Source: Paenibacillus_E sp052115445 (GTDB lineage Bacteria; Bacillota; Bacilli; Paenibacillales; NBRC-103111). Taken from it: 64,000 nt of DNA. Position numbers and translations under genes: made by a program. Location: contig NZ_JBFRGR010000027.1 in assembly GCF_052115445.1 (NCBI RefSeq), forward strand, positions 1-64,000, read 5' to 3'. Positions 1-8,810 of the stretch are shown piece by piece; position 1 is the stretch's first letter; every line of letters starts with the position of its first letter. The notes beneath the pieces were generated by a model. It was not told where the DNA came from. It saw only the letters and a program-made list of their open reading frames with translations, and made no database searches.

Positions 1-138
1 GTAGAAGTAGAAGTAGAAGTAGAAGTAGAAGTAGAAGTNGAAGTNGAAGTNGAAGTAGAAGTAGAAGTAGAAGTAGAAGTAGAAGTAGAAGTAGAAGTNG
101 AAGTNGAAGTNGAAGTNGAAGTGGAAGTGGAAGTAGGA
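1..138. repeat. GTAGAA hexamer microsatellite array
   Basis: About 23 tandem copies of the hexamer GTAGAA, drifting to GTGGAA and GTAGGA at the right end. Seven copies carry an N at the third base (39, 45, 51, 99, 105, 111, 117), as expected if A/G alternatives were unresolved. It runs off the left window edge. The same hexamer forms a second array at 60169-60268, and both arrays sit just to the left of a copy of the 188-bp four-unit element. It is unlikely to be coding: frames read only Val-Glu or Phe-Tyr dipeptides with no ribosome site. Confidence 0.95.
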
Positions 139-208
139 GTATGGATGGCTGGATCTGAATTGTGATTTAATGGGATGAAAATTTCGTAATTCCCCTATGC
201 NCCATATG

Positions 209-396
209 AATAGATGGATTTTCTCCAGTTAAATAATGGGATTTTCCGAGCAAAAACAAAATAGATGGAAAACCTCCAGTTAATATGAACCATTTCACCC
301 GATCTGAGCAAAAATGGTCGTTTTAACTACATGTTTTACAGTTAAATGCAGTTTTCGATGAAATTCATCTGAAATAGTTGTATGTTTTCCAGTTAA
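209..396. repeat. Four-unit 188-bp intergenic element, copy A
   Basis: Four 24-bp imperfect palindromes start at 209, 260, 322 and 373 (offsets 0, 51, 113, 164). Half-sites follow WTARNTGKA on the left and its complement on the right; units 1 and 2 read TAGATGGA...TCCAGTTA. The A/T run lies beside the left half-site in units 1 and 2 and beside the right half-site in units 3 and 4, giving the element overall dyad symmetry. The intervals (27, 38, 27 bp) share length with the other copies but no evident sequence. A short pentamer tract of CTTGT/CTCAC type follows at 438-474. No gene is visible from 139 to 626. The function is unknown. Confidence 0.85.
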
Positions 397-535
397 TGCA
401 AATTTGTAAGTAAAGTAGACATCATGGATGGAGTTATCCTTGTCTTGTCTTGTCTTGCCTCACCTCACCTTGCCATTCCCCTCAACCATCATTTATCCTA
501 AAGAGATACAAAGAGTGTAATAAAAAGCAAGGTTC

Positions 536-579
536 GCAAGAATGTCCCGTTTCGAGCCATGCTCTAGTGATTCTATAAT
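536..579 (+). promoter_or_regulatory. Probable activator-dependent promoter with CAAGAATGTC box
   Basis: A box GCAAGAATGTCCCG (536-549) lies 38 bp, start to start, upstream of a perfect -10 hexamer TATAAT (574-579). No good -35 hexamer is present, which fits activation by a bound regulator. Nearly the same box at the same distance precedes the genes starting at 6105, 40205 and 47084. The adjacent YesN-like regulator (4314-5981) is a natural candidate to bind here, by inference only. Confidence 0.6.
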
Positions 580-626
580 GAAAACGTATCCAGTTGGAAT
601 AATAGGCGAACGAGGGGGAAATGGCC

Positions 627-2333
627 ATGAAGCAAGGGAGAAAATACGGGGCGGTTTCGATAGGCTCCATTATGTTATTATCAGTTGTCGCAAGTGCATG
701 CAGCAATTCGACGGATCAACCAGAGGCGTCCAAATCCGCAACGGCATCGGCTAGTCCAGTGGCTGCTCAAACGGCAGCAGTGAAAGTAGACCCGTTGGCG
801 AAATATGATCCGCCAATTGAAGTGACGACGGTGCGTTCGGTCGACGCAACTTTCAAATATGCAGCTGGCGATTCGATCGACAGCAATATTTGGACCAAAA
901 TTTTCGAGCAAGACTACGGGATTAAAGTGAAGAATACGTGGACTGTCGATTCAACGCAGTACCATCAGAAGCTGAATGTGTCCATCGCATCAGGCGATAT
1001 TCCAGATTTCCTTGAGGTAAATAAAGAGGAAATGAAGCGTTTGGCAGATGCGGGTCAGTTAGAGGACTTAACAAAATTATGGGCACAATACAGCTCGCAG
1101 TATTTGAAAGATATGTTGAACCAAGATGGTGGCGTCGGGATTAAGGCTGCTACAATTGATGGCAAAATGCTTGGCATTCCTCACACGTTCAGTAATGGCG
1201 GTATCTCCACAGCTGAAATGATCTATGTACGAACGGATTGGTTGCAGAAGCTGAATTTGCCTGAACCGAAAACGATGGATGATGTGATCAAAATTGCAAC
1301 GGCATTTGCCAAACAAGATCCGGACGGTAACGGGAAAGCAGATACAATCGGGCTTGCGGTGAATAAAGATTTCTGGGATTATGGACACGGTTCATTGCGT
1401 GGCTTCTTTAACGGCTATCATGGGTATACCGATATTTTCATTAAGAATCCATCAGGTAAACTGGTCTATGGTTTTGTTCAAAAAGAACTAAAAGCGCCTT
1501 TAAAGAAGCTCCAAGAGCTCTATAAGGATGGCGTGATTGATAAGGAATTCGGCGTTAAACCGCCAGCAAAAATCCAAGAAGATGTAGCAGCAGGACGTGT
1601 CGGGCTTGCCTACGGATTAGTATCAGATGGCGGCTATATCCAGAAGGAGAATCACACGAAGGATCCGAAAGCGCAATGGAAAGTGTTCCCAATTGTATCT
1701 GCGGATAGTCAGCCAGCTGTACCGCAGCTTTACGATACGGCTGGTACCTTTTATGTGGTGAAAAAAGGATCGAAGCATCCGGAAGCGGCTATTAAGTTAG
1801 CGAATATTTATATCAATCGTTTTTACGAAAAATCGTATGCACCGGATCCGAACCCATTCATTACCGATTCGAAAACGGGGATTATGGCAGCGAAATATGC
1901 GCCAGTTACGATGGATTCGCTGAATACGAATCTAGATGCCTATCACCAGGTGCAAGAATCCTTAAAGACCGGCGATGGCAGTAAACTTGGATTCCCAGCA
2001 AGTGTTCATTTTGATCGCATGACGAAGTTCAAAGCTGGTGATGACACCATGTGGTTTAGCAATATCGTGATGGGCGATGGCGGCAGTTATAGTGTTATTG
2101 ATCAATATAACAAAGCAAAGATCGGACAATATAATCTGTTCCTAGCGCCAGCAACACCGACGATGTCCGAGAAGCTGCCGACTTTGAAGAAGAAAATAGC
2201 GGAAACGTTCACTAAGATCATCATGGGGGATTCCTCCGTCGATGAATTCGACAAGTTCGCTGAAGAGTTCCAAAAGCTTGGCGGCGATAAAATCGAGCAA
2301 GAAGTGAACGATTGGTACGCGAAGAACAAATAG
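627..2333 (+). CDS. Extracellular solute-binding lipoprotein of sugar ABC importer (LplA/YtcQ type)
   Basis: About 568 residues. The N terminus has a basic start, a hydrophobic stretch and the lipobox VASAC, so the mature protein should be lipid-anchored outside the membrane with the Cys as first residue; a Ser/Ala/Thr linker follows. The body resembles family 1 solute-binding proteins of the long LplA/YtcQ class, with a calcium-like loop DPDGNGKAD. It would capture an oligosaccharide and hand it to the permeases at 6105 and 7025. ATG 627 is preferred to ATG 621 because the GAGGGGG ribosome site (612-618) is correctly spaced only for 627. The ligand cannot be read from sequence. No ATPase gene lies nearby, as is usual where a shared MsmX-type ATPase is used. 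Confidence 0.88.
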   Translation: MKQGRKYGAVSIGSIMLLSVVASACSNSTDQPEASKSATASASPVAAQTAAVKVDPLAKYDPPIEVTTVRSVDATFKYAAGDSIDSNIWTKIFEQDYGIKVKNTWTVDSTQYHQKLNVSIASGDIPDFLEVNKEEMKRLADAGQLEDLTKLWAQYSSQYLKDMLNQDGGVGIKAATIDGKMLGIPHTFSNGGISTAEMIYVRTDWLQKLNLPEPKTMDDVIKIATAFAKQDPDGNGKADTIGLAVNKDFWDYGHGSLRGFFNGYHGYTDIFIKNPSGKLVYGFVQKELKAPLKKLQELYKDGVIDKEFGVKPPAKIQEDVAAGRVGLAYGLVSDGGYIQKENHTKDPKAQWKVFPIVSADSQPAVPQLYDTAGTFYVVKKGSKHPEAAIKLANIYINRFYEKSYAPDPNPFITDSKTGIMAAKYAPVTMDSLNTNLDAYHQVQESLKTGDGSKLGFPASVHFDRMTKFKAGDDTMWFSNIVMGDGGSYSVIDQYNKAKIGQYNLFLAPATPTMSEKLPTLKKKIAETFTKIIMGDSSVDEFDKFAEEFQKLGGDKIEQEVNDWYAKNK

Positions 2334-2347
2334 GACGATGATGAGCT

Positions 2348-2385
2348 GCCCCGAAAGTAGAGGAATCTACGGACGGGGTATTTTG
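2348..2385 (+). terminator. Intrinsic terminator after the solute-binding protein
   Basis: Interrupted stem CCCCG...GTAG / CTAC...CGGGG followed by TATTTTG. It lies between the lipoprotein gene and its sensor kinase and could make the abundant binding protein the main product of the upstream promoter. Confidence 0.65.
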
Positions 2386-2501
2386 TTGTAGGATGGGACA
2401 ATTTTATCATGCTTGCTTTTTATTATCTTATGGTGAAGCTCGTATATCCAAGCCGCTTAATCTTTTGTATAGTGAGAAAAAGGACGTTTGGGTGGGGAGT
2501 T

Positions 2502-4280
2502 ATGCGGATGGCAGGGAGACAGCGACGATTCTCAATACTAGGCAAATTAATAGTTACTTTTCTCATCGTTCTTTCACCTATGTATGTGATCGGTACACAG
2601 ATTAATGAATGGGGTGCAGGGCTTGTCCGCAAGGAAATTTCCAAATCACTCGAGTCGCAAATTCAGTTCTATCGCTCATCACTCGAAAATGAAATTGACA
2701 GAATGGGACGTATCCAACGGCAATACATGAATGATGAAGATTTGGAAGCGCTCAGTGTGACGGCCGATAGTTTAACGGAATATCAGAAACTTGTTATTTT
2801 GAAAAGGTTTCAGCAACGTCTCGTCCTATTGAAGGAATCGAGTATGTATATCGAGCGGGCAAGTGTGTACATTCCGCCTATTAATAAAATTATTACATCG
2901 ACGGATTTAGCAGACAGCTTGCCTCGAGAGCGATTGGATCAATTGAAACGAGATTCTTTCTCGCATAAAGGATTATTTTATCGCGATGGCGACCATCTTT
3001 TCCTACGTGAATATTATCCCAGCAACCAGTTGGTGGAAGGGCGCGACCCGATGTTTGTTCTGGAACTGGAGCTTTCCATGCCAGCCATGCAATCGTATTT
3101 AGCGCAGATTTCTAATTATGACCAGGGCGGCGCAGCGATCGTTAAAGCAGACTGGGATATCGTTCATACGCAAAATAAAGAGGCATACGCCCCCATTCGT
3201 CAGACGGTTCGGGAGCAAATATCCACGTTGCAGATCAAGACGCCACAGATCGTTCAAGCAGCTAATCAGCTTATTAAAATCGGGAATCAACGTCTTCTTA
3301 CGGTTTCCACGTATTCACCGGCATTAGATTTGATGTTGGTTGCTTTTGTCCCGGAAAAGGCTGTTATGGGGCCGCTTGATCACTATCAGGTTTATTTATA
3401 TCTCATCTCCTTATGTGCGCTTATTGTCATCGTCCTGTTCTCTATCTATGTGTATCGCATCATTCATCGCCCGCTCAGCAGGCTTGTCCGAGCCTTCCGC
3501 AAGGTAGAATCCGGTGATCTACAAGTCGAGCTAACGTATAAAAGCAGTGATGAATTTCATTATTTGTATGCCCAATTCAATAACATGGTCGCACATTTGA
3601 AGAAACTGATTTTCGAAATTTACGAGCAGAAAATTCGTACGCAGCAATCCGAACTGAAGCAGCTGCAGTCGCAGATCAATCCGCACTTTTTATATAACAG
3701 CTTCTACCTTTTGTACCGCATGACGAAAGCGCAAGATTTCGAGAACTCTACCCGATTCACCAAATATCTCGGCGATTATTTCCAGTACATGACCCGAAAT
3801 GGCAGTGAGGAAGTCCCGTTGGAGCGGGAGTTAAGCCATGTTCGTGCTTTTGCTGAAATCCAAACCATCCGGTATATGAACCGGATTTCATTTGAAATGG
3901 AGCCTTTGCCAGAGGTATGCAAGCAACTTGTTGTTCCACGGCTTATCTTACAGCCAATCGTGGAGAATGCGTATCATCATGGGTTTGATCAGGATCATCA
4001 AGATCGTCATCTGCGGATTTCGACCACATGCCATGAGGATGATGACGGTGAGATGCTTGTTGTCATCCAAGTTGAGGACAATGGCAAAGGGATGACCGAC
4101 GTGGAACTGCGAGATTTCCAGGCTAAGACGCAAGAGGGGCAAGCAACCGAAGAAGTAACAGGGATGTTGAATGTGCATCGACGCTTACAATTAAGGTTTG
4201 GCGAGAAGGCAGGTGTGCGGATTCTCAGACGAGAGGAAGGCGGTCTGGTCGTTTCGGTCGTCATTCCATTCGTCGTATAG
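2502..4280 (+). CDS. Sensor histidine kinase, YesM type
   Basis: 592 residues from ATG 2502, preceded by GGTGGGGAG; the longer frame from 2409 has no ribosome site. The order is a first membrane helix (about residues 15-35), an extracytoplasmic sensor region, a second helix (LISLCALIVIVLFSIYVY), a HAMP linker, a His_kinase box QSQINPHFLYNSF with the phospho-acceptor His, and an HATPase domain with LQPIVENAYHHGF and VEDNGKGM. It should autophosphorylate on an extracellular carbohydrate cue and pass phosphate to the regulator 33 bp downstream. The neighbouring binding protein and permeases indicate control of this importer. Confidence 0.92.
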   Translation: MRMAGRQRRFSILGKLIVTFLIVLSPMYVIGTQINEWGAGLVRKEISKSLESQIQFYRSSLENEIDRMGRIQRQYMNDEDLEALSVTADSLTEYQKLVILKRFQQRLVLLKESSMYIERASVYIPPINKIITSTDLADSLPRERLDQLKRDSFSHKGLFYRDGDHLFLREYYPSNQLVEGRDPMFVLELELSMPAMQSYLAQISNYDQGGAAIVKADWDIVHTQNKEAYAPIRQTVREQISTLQIKTPQIVQAANQLIKIGNQRLLTVSTYSPALDLMLVAFVPEKAVMGPLDHYQVYLYLISLCALIVIVLFSIYVYRIIHRPLSRLVRAFRKVESGDLQVELTYKSSDEFHYLYAQFNNMVAHLKKLIFEIYEQKIRTQQSELKQLQSQINPHFLYNSFYLLYRMTKAQDFENSTRFTKYLGDYFQYMTRNGSEEVPLERELSHVRAFAEIQTIRYMNRISFEMEPLPEVCKQLVVPRLILQPIVENAYHHGFDQDHQDRHLRISTTCHEDDDGEMLVVIQVEDNGKGMTDVELRDFQAKTQEGQATEEVTGMLNVHRRLQLRFGEKAGVRILRREEGGLVVSVVIPFVV

Positions 4281-4313
4281 GGAATTCAATTTGCAAAAAG
4301 AGGACGTGATGTC

Positions 4314-5981
4314 ATGCTGACAATGATGATCGTGGATGATGAGCCGCTGGCCGTTCACTATTTGACAGAAACTTTGCTTGAGCTGGAGGACATGGATTTT
4401 GAGATGGTGAAAGCTCACTCTGGCAAGGAAGCGATAGAGAAGATGGAAGCCGGGAAAGTGGACATTCTGCTCACGGATATTCGAATGCCGGGGATGAGCG
4501 GGATGGAGCTTGCCGATTATACGCGTAAAAGATGGCCGCGCTGCCGCATCATTTTCTTGACGGGGTTTGATGATTTTGCTTATGCCCAGACAGCAATTCG
4601 CAACGGGGGCATCGATTTCGTTCTCAAAACAGAGGGCGATGAGGCCATCATTCAAGCGGTGCAGAAGGCAACACAGGATATCGCTCTCGAAATCAACCGT
4701 GAAGAGATTCTGAAGCGCTCCCGAGCGCAGCTGCACGCCGCATTGCCGACAATTCGCCGTGATTACTTGCGACAGCTCGTGCAAGGCGAGTCAGAATCGC
4801 TAGCCGCTAGGGCGAGGAGGTTCAAGGAGCTGGCCATCGGCCTGCACGCAGGGGGTCCTGTTCTCCTCGTCATCGGACGTTTGGATGAATGGGGATCCTT
4901 CGCCGCACCGTCCGATCAATCGCTTCTGTTTTATTCCGTGCATAATATTGCGGAGGAATATTTGAACGGCTCACTCAACATGATAGCGCTTCCGTATGAT
5001 CGTAATCGGTTTATTTGGCTCGTTCAACCAACCGAGCCAACCGATGAAGGGCAAGAGGAACAAACGATTCGTACGCTTTCCGGCAGCGTAGAGCTTGTTC
5101 AGGCGGCCTGTCGGCGGCATCTGAAGGTGCCGGTTTCCTTCCTGCTGGCCTCTAGCTTCTGCACATGGGAAGCCATGATGCAGCGGATCGAGGGCATGAA
5201 GCTGCAGTTGGCCTATGGCATCGGGAAAGGCCATGAGATGCTGCTAACCGAGCAACGCAAGGAAGACAAGGAAGAACTGCGCTCCAGTAAGCAATTCTAT
5301 GAAGAGCAGGATTTGCGAATTCATTTGCACAAAATGGATCTGTTGGAGACTTATTTGGATAACGGTGAAAAAGAAGGTTGTGAGTACCTGTTTGGTGAGG
5401 TCGTTAACGCGATCAAACTGTTAGCGTACAACGATAAGGGAGCGGCGCTCGCGTATGAGGCGTTCTCGCATCTTGCTGCTTTTCTTTTATCGTATATCAA
5501 TAAGCGTCATTTGATCGCACAGCTCGGTGAAGCGTTTCGTATGGAGGAGCTTCTGAATCCTTTTCAGCACAACAGTACGGTAGGGGCCGTTCAATTTCTG
5601 GCAGGCATTGCGTTGTCGCTGGCGGACTATAATGGGCTGAAAAAAGCAGAGAGAACAACGGATATGATCGGTCAGATTCATCATTATGTGCATGCTTTTC
5701 TGCAAGAGGAGCTCTCATTAACGCGCTTAGCTGAGCTGGTGTATTTGAGCCCGCCATACCTCTCACGCATGTATAAACAAACAACAGGGCAAGGTCTGCT
5801 TGACTATATTACGGATGTGCGTATTCAGCGAGCGAAGACCCTATTAATGACGACTGAGCACAAAATCCATGAGATNGCAGCCATGGTTGGATTGGAGTCT
5901 GCGGCTTATTTTACAAGACTATTTAAGAAGATTACGGGTCTTACACCACAGGTGTATCGCGACTCGAGATTAACTGGTTAA
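4314..5981 (+). CDS. Response regulator with AraC DNA-binding domain, YesN type
   Basis: 555 residues. Receiver domain at residues 1-120 with acidic pair VDDEP and phospho-acceptor Asp55 in LLTDIRMPG; a long middle region; two AraC helix-turn-helix motifs in the last 100 residues (SPPYLSRMYKQTTG and SAAYFTRLFKKITG). The usual Lys-Pro after receiver strand 5 is Lys-Thr here (VLKTEG). ATG 4314 follows AGAGGACG. One N (5876) makes one residue unknown. It probably activates the promoters at 536-579 and 5997-6040, which share a box. Confidence 0.92.
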   Translation: MLTMMIVDDEPLAVHYLTETLLELEDMDFEMVKAHSGKEAIEKMEAGKVDILLTDIRMPGMSGMELADYTRKRWPRCRIIFLTGFDDFAYAQTAIRNGGIDFVLKTEGDEAIIQAVQKATQDIALEINREEILKRSRAQLHAALPTIRRDYLRQLVQGESESLAARARRFKELAIGLHAGGPVLLVIGRLDEWGSFAAPSDQSLLFYSVHNIAEEYLNGSLNMIALPYDRNRFIWLVQPTEPTDEGQEEQTIRTLSGSVELVQAACRRHLKVPVSFLLASSFCTWEAMMQRIEGMKLQLAYGIGKGHEMLLTEQRKEDKEELRSSKQFYEEQDLRIHLHKMDLLETYLDNGEKEGCEYLFGEVVNAIKLLAYNDKGAALAYEAFSHLAAFLLSYINKRHLIAQLGEAFRMEELLNPFQHNSTVGAVQFLAGIALSLADYNGLKKAERTTDMIGQIHHYVHAFLQEELSLTRLAELVYLSPPYLSRMYKQTTGQGLLDYITDVRIQRAKTLLMTTEHKIHEXAAMVGLESAAYFTRLFKKITGLTPQVYRDSRLTG

Positions 5982-5996
5982 TATAAAGCAAGGGCC

Positions 5997-6040
5997 GCAA
6001 TAATGTCCCGTATCGGTGGCATGTTCGTTAATTTTATAAT
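5997..6040 (+). promoter_or_regulatory. Probable activator-dependent promoter with CAATAATGTC box
   Basis: Box GCAATAATGTCCCG (5997-6010) and -10 TATAAT (6035-6040), again 38 bp start to start, matching 12 of the first 14 positions or better with the site upstream of 627. It lies just after the regulator gene and drives the permease pair. Confidence 0.6.
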
Positions 6041-6104
6041 GAAGACATGGAAGAGGTTGGCGATAATCCAGCTTCTTTTTTTCATCCGGTAAGGGGGAGA
6101 ACAT

Positions 6105-7004
6105 GTGAACAGAATAAAATGGAAAGCACAAATGCCCCTGCATTTGATGCTCATTCCCGGATTGATTGCCATCCTTATTTTTCAGTATTATCCGATGGCC
6201 GGCATTGTCATTGCGTTCCAGAAATACATGCCAACACAGGGGCTTTTTCATTCCAAATGGATCGGGATGGATAACTTTCGATATGTAATGGAGTTGCCAG
6301 ATTTCTACCGTGTGCTTTGGAATACGATCTATATTGCCCTCATGAAAATTATTGTAGGTCTGATCGTACCGATTGTCATTGCCATTTTGCTAAATGAGAT
6401 CCGAAAGAATGCGGTGAAACGGATTGTTCAGACGCTGGTATATCTGCCGCATTTCCTTTCGTGGGTCATTCTAAGCGGGATCTTATTGGATGTCCTTTCG
6501 CCAAAAGAAGGGATCGTCAATGCGGGGCTTCGTGCCTTGGGGATGCAGTCGATTTTCTTCTTGGGAGACAATCAATGGTTCCCGTTCACGTTGGTACTGA
6601 CGAATGAGTGGAAGGAATTCGGTTTCAGCACGATTGTGTATTTGGCGGCGATCCTTGGAATTAACCCAGCGCTGTATGAGGCAGCGACGATGGATGGCGC
6701 GAATCGGTGGAAGCAAACCTTGCACATTACCTTGCCTGGGATGGCACCGATTATCGTTCTCCTGGCGACACTCAGTATCGGAAATGTGCTGAACGCGGGA
6801 TTTGAACAAGTATTCAATTTGTACAGCCCTATCGTGTATGAAAGTGGAGATATCATCGACACCTTCGTGTATCGGATTGGGATGATCGATGCGCAATACG
6901 GGGTAGCAACTGCTGTTGGTCTCTTTAAGTCACTCGTTTCACTTATTCTTATTTCACTCTCGTATACGATGGCGTATCGGTTTGCCAATTACCGCATTTT
7001 CTGA
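6105..7004 (+). CDS. Sugar ABC transporter permease, LplB type
   Basis: 299 residues, GTG start at 6105 with AAGGGGGA eight bases upstream; an ATG two bases earlier is out of frame. Six predicted membrane helices and the cytoplasmic EAA loop (EAATMDGANRWKQTLHITLP) that docks the ATPase. It belongs to the LplB class of binding-protein-dependent permeases that pair with long LplA-type lipoproteins. It forms a heterodimer with the next gene, 20 bp downstream. Confidence 0.92.
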   Translation: MNRIKWKAQMPLHLMLIPGLIAILIFQYYPMAGIVIAFQKYMPTQGLFHSKWIGMDNFRYVMELPDFYRVLWNTIYIALMKIIVGLIVPIVIAILLNEIRKNAVKRIVQTLVYLPHFLSWVILSGILLDVLSPKEGIVNAGLRALGMQSIFFLGDNQWFPFTLVLTNEWKEFGFSTIVYLAAILGINPALYEAATMDGANRWKQTLHITLPGMAPIIVLLATLSIGNVLNAGFEQVFNLYSPIVYESGDIIDTFVYRIGMIDAQYGVATAVGLFKSLVSLILISLSYTMAYRFANYRIF

Positions 7005-7024
7005 GTAGAAGGAGGAAATTCAGC

Positions 7025-7909
7025 ATGATCAAGACAGCGTCTTGGGCATATCGAGGGTTCACCATTGCGAATTATGTGTTTCTTATTAGCTTGTCTGTCC
7101 TTTGTGTACTGCCATTAATACATTTGCTGGCGATGTCGCTCAGCTCCAATAATGCCGTTGCCACAGGCTCAGTCACCTTCTGGCCCGTCGAGTTCACATG
7201 GAAATCGTATCAATTCATCATGGACAAACCAGAGTTTATGGCTTCTTTCATCATTTCGATCAAAAGAGTCGTGTTAGGTGTCATCGTGAATATGGTGCTG
7301 ACCATTCTAGTCGCCTATCCGCTGTCCAAGGAAGCAGCGAGTTTCAAGGGCAGAACGGTGTATGTATGGATATTCGTGTTCACCATGTTATTCAGTGGGG
7401 GGATTATTCCAATCTATATGACAATGCGATCGCTTGGGTTGTTAGATACGATTTGGGCCTTAATTTTAACGCATGCCGTGCCTGTGTATAATGTTGTTAT
7501 TTTGCTGAACTTCTTCCGGGCATTGCCCAAAGAATTGGAAGAAGCAGCCCTGATGGATGGTGCTGGGCAGTGGCGAATCCTGTGGAACATTTACTTGCCA
7601 TTATCGACGCCATCCTTGGCCACACTAACGCTATTTGCGACCGTTTCCCATTGGAATTCGTGGTTTGACGGCATTTTATTCATGAACTCGCCATCGCATT
7701 ATCCACTTCAAAGCTATTTATATACGGTCGTTGTAGGTTTGGATACATTGATCAAAAGCAACACGGATCTCGAGATGCTGGCGCTCATTTCGGATCGTAC
7801 GGCCCGTGCCGCACAAATCTTTCTGGGAGCAATACCGATTCTCGTCATCTACCCGTTTCTGCAACGGTATTTCACGAAGGGAATTATTCTTGGCAGTGTG
7901 AAGGAATAG
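7025..7909 (+). CDS. Sugar ABC transporter permease, YtcP/LplC type
   Basis: 294 residues; ATG 7025 preceded by AGGAGG. Six hydrophobic segments and the EAA loop EEAALMDGAGQWRILWNIYL. The C terminus GIILGSVKE is the standard ending of YtcP/LplC permeases. It partners with the LplB-type permease upstream and completes importer A with the lipoprotein at 627. The next reading frames downstream are decayed. Confidence 0.92.
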   Translation: MIKTASWAYRGFTIANYVFLISLSVLCVLPLIHLLAMSLSSNNAVATGSVTFWPVEFTWKSYQFIMDKPEFMASFIISIKRVVLGVIVNMVLTILVAYPLSKEAASFKGRTVYVWIFVFTMLFSGGIIPIYMTMRSLGLLDTIWALILTHAVPVYNVVILLNFFRALPKELEEAALMDGAGQWRILWNIYLPLSTPSLATLTLFATVSHWNSWFDGILFMNSPSHYPLQSYLYTVVVGLDTLIKSNTDLEMLALISDRTARAAQIFLGAIPILVIYPFLQRYFTKGIILGSVKE

Positions 7910-7963
7910 CGAATATATAAAGTGCTGCTAATTGTATAAATCGATTGTGAGGAGATGACAGAG

Positions 7964-8223
7964 ATGGCGATAGATCATGTTACAAAAAAACACTTCAATA
8001 AAATCAGGCTATTCCAACGTGGAAGCGTCAATCTAGCAGTAATCTGACCGTATGGAATTTGAAAGATGCTAATCTCACGTTGTTTCCACCAATTGAGGCT
8101 ATTGCTGCTGGAATCGTAGAAGTCAGGGTAAACGAGAAAGAGTATCTGGATCTTACGGATGCTTGCCAAGTGGATCGGATTTATCTAGAGGGAATTACAG
8201 GTCGAATAGATCTACTTTGGTAA
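7964..8223 (+). pseudogene. Frameshifted small gene of unknown function
   Basis: A good ribosome site (GAGGAGATG) precedes ATG 7964, but this frame stops at 8047 after 27 codons. From about 8005 another frame runs open to TAA 8223, reading TVWNLKDANLTLFPP onward and ending GITGRIDLLW. The two parts look like one protein of roughly 85 residues broken near the A7 run at 7982-7988, though more than one lesion seems needed. Its stop lies 23 bp before the truncated SGNH-like fragment at 8247, suggesting an old two-gene unit following the permeases. The family is not recognised. Confidence 0.5.
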
Positions 8224-8246
8224 GTGTGAAAAGGGGGAAATGAGCG

Positions 8247-8486
8247 ATGGAGCTACGAAGTCAGCTAGGGGAAACGTTCGTTTTCCCCGGTACGGAGAAG
8301 CAGAAGATGCGTTATCGACCGCATTATGGTGGCAGGGATGTGTCGCTGAGGAGTCATCCGGATGCCACACATCCTGATAACCAGGTATTCCAGCAAGGTA
8401 TCGACTACGTCGTGGACGGGGAAGATGGAACGATTTCTCGGCTGGCAAGTGGTGCGATTCCGGATTGGCGAGACCATCCCTTGTAA
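8247..8486 (+). pseudogene. Truncated N-terminal fragment resembling SGNH/GDSL hydrolase leader region
   Basis: 79 codons with a good ribosome site (AAGGGGGAAATG). The text ETFVFPGTE, VVDGEDGTISRL and IPDWRDHPL resembles, from memory, the N-terminal region of long Paenibacillus SGNH/GDSL hydrolases, where a Tyr-Gly would follow HPL. Here a TAA stop interrupts and the catalytic domain is absent; element B begins 54 bp later. I read this as the remnant of a hydrolase gene once part of importer A's operon. An independent small protein is the alternative. Confidence 0.5.
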
Positions 8487-8539
8487 GGACTTGAAAAGTA
8501 TTTTGAGCGAGGAACGACGAGTAGTAGGCTGTAATTAGA

Positions 8540-8727
8540 ATTAACTGGAAAATGTACTGCTAATTTTGATCGTTTCAGCATTCGGGATGGATTAACTGGA
8601 AAATATACAGTTATTTACTGAGGATTCACTCGTAATCGCCAAATAGCTAAAAATTAGCTGGAGGTTTTCCATCTATTGCGCATAATTGGCTCAAATGCAG
8701 CAAATTAACTGTAGTTTTTACAGGCAT
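8540..8727. repeat. Four-unit 188-bp intergenic element, copy B
   Basis: Units at 8540, 8591, 8653 and 8704, the same offsets 0/51/113/164. Unit 2 has perfect 6-bp arms TAACTG...CAGTTA. Units 1 and 2 carry GGAAAAT beside the left arm; units 3 and 4 carry TTTT beside the right arm. It lies between the truncated SGNH-like fragment and the terminator of the convergent lrgAB genes. Confidence 0.88.
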
Positions 8728-8769
8728 GGTGGTTGCACCTCCGCCTGCCCCAAACAGAAACCGATTAAA

Positions 8770-8803
8770 CCCCCAACCTGAAGCGAACGCTTCAAGCTGG
8801 GGG
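8770..8803. terminator. Intrinsic terminator downstream of lrgB
   Basis: Long near-perfect stem: CCCCCAACCTGAAGCG, two-base loop, CGCTTCAAGCTGGGGG. On the minus strand TTTAAT follows, so it ends the lrgAB transcript; on the plus strand CTTTAT follows, so it may act in both directions. Confidence 0.8.
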
Positions 8804-8810
8804 CTTTATG

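Noticed and set aside
209..396. CRISPR-like array (24-bp repeats with 27- and 38-bp spacers)
   Set aside because: Repeats are degenerate, there are always four, intervals have two fixed lengths in a symmetric order, and no cas gene is nearby.
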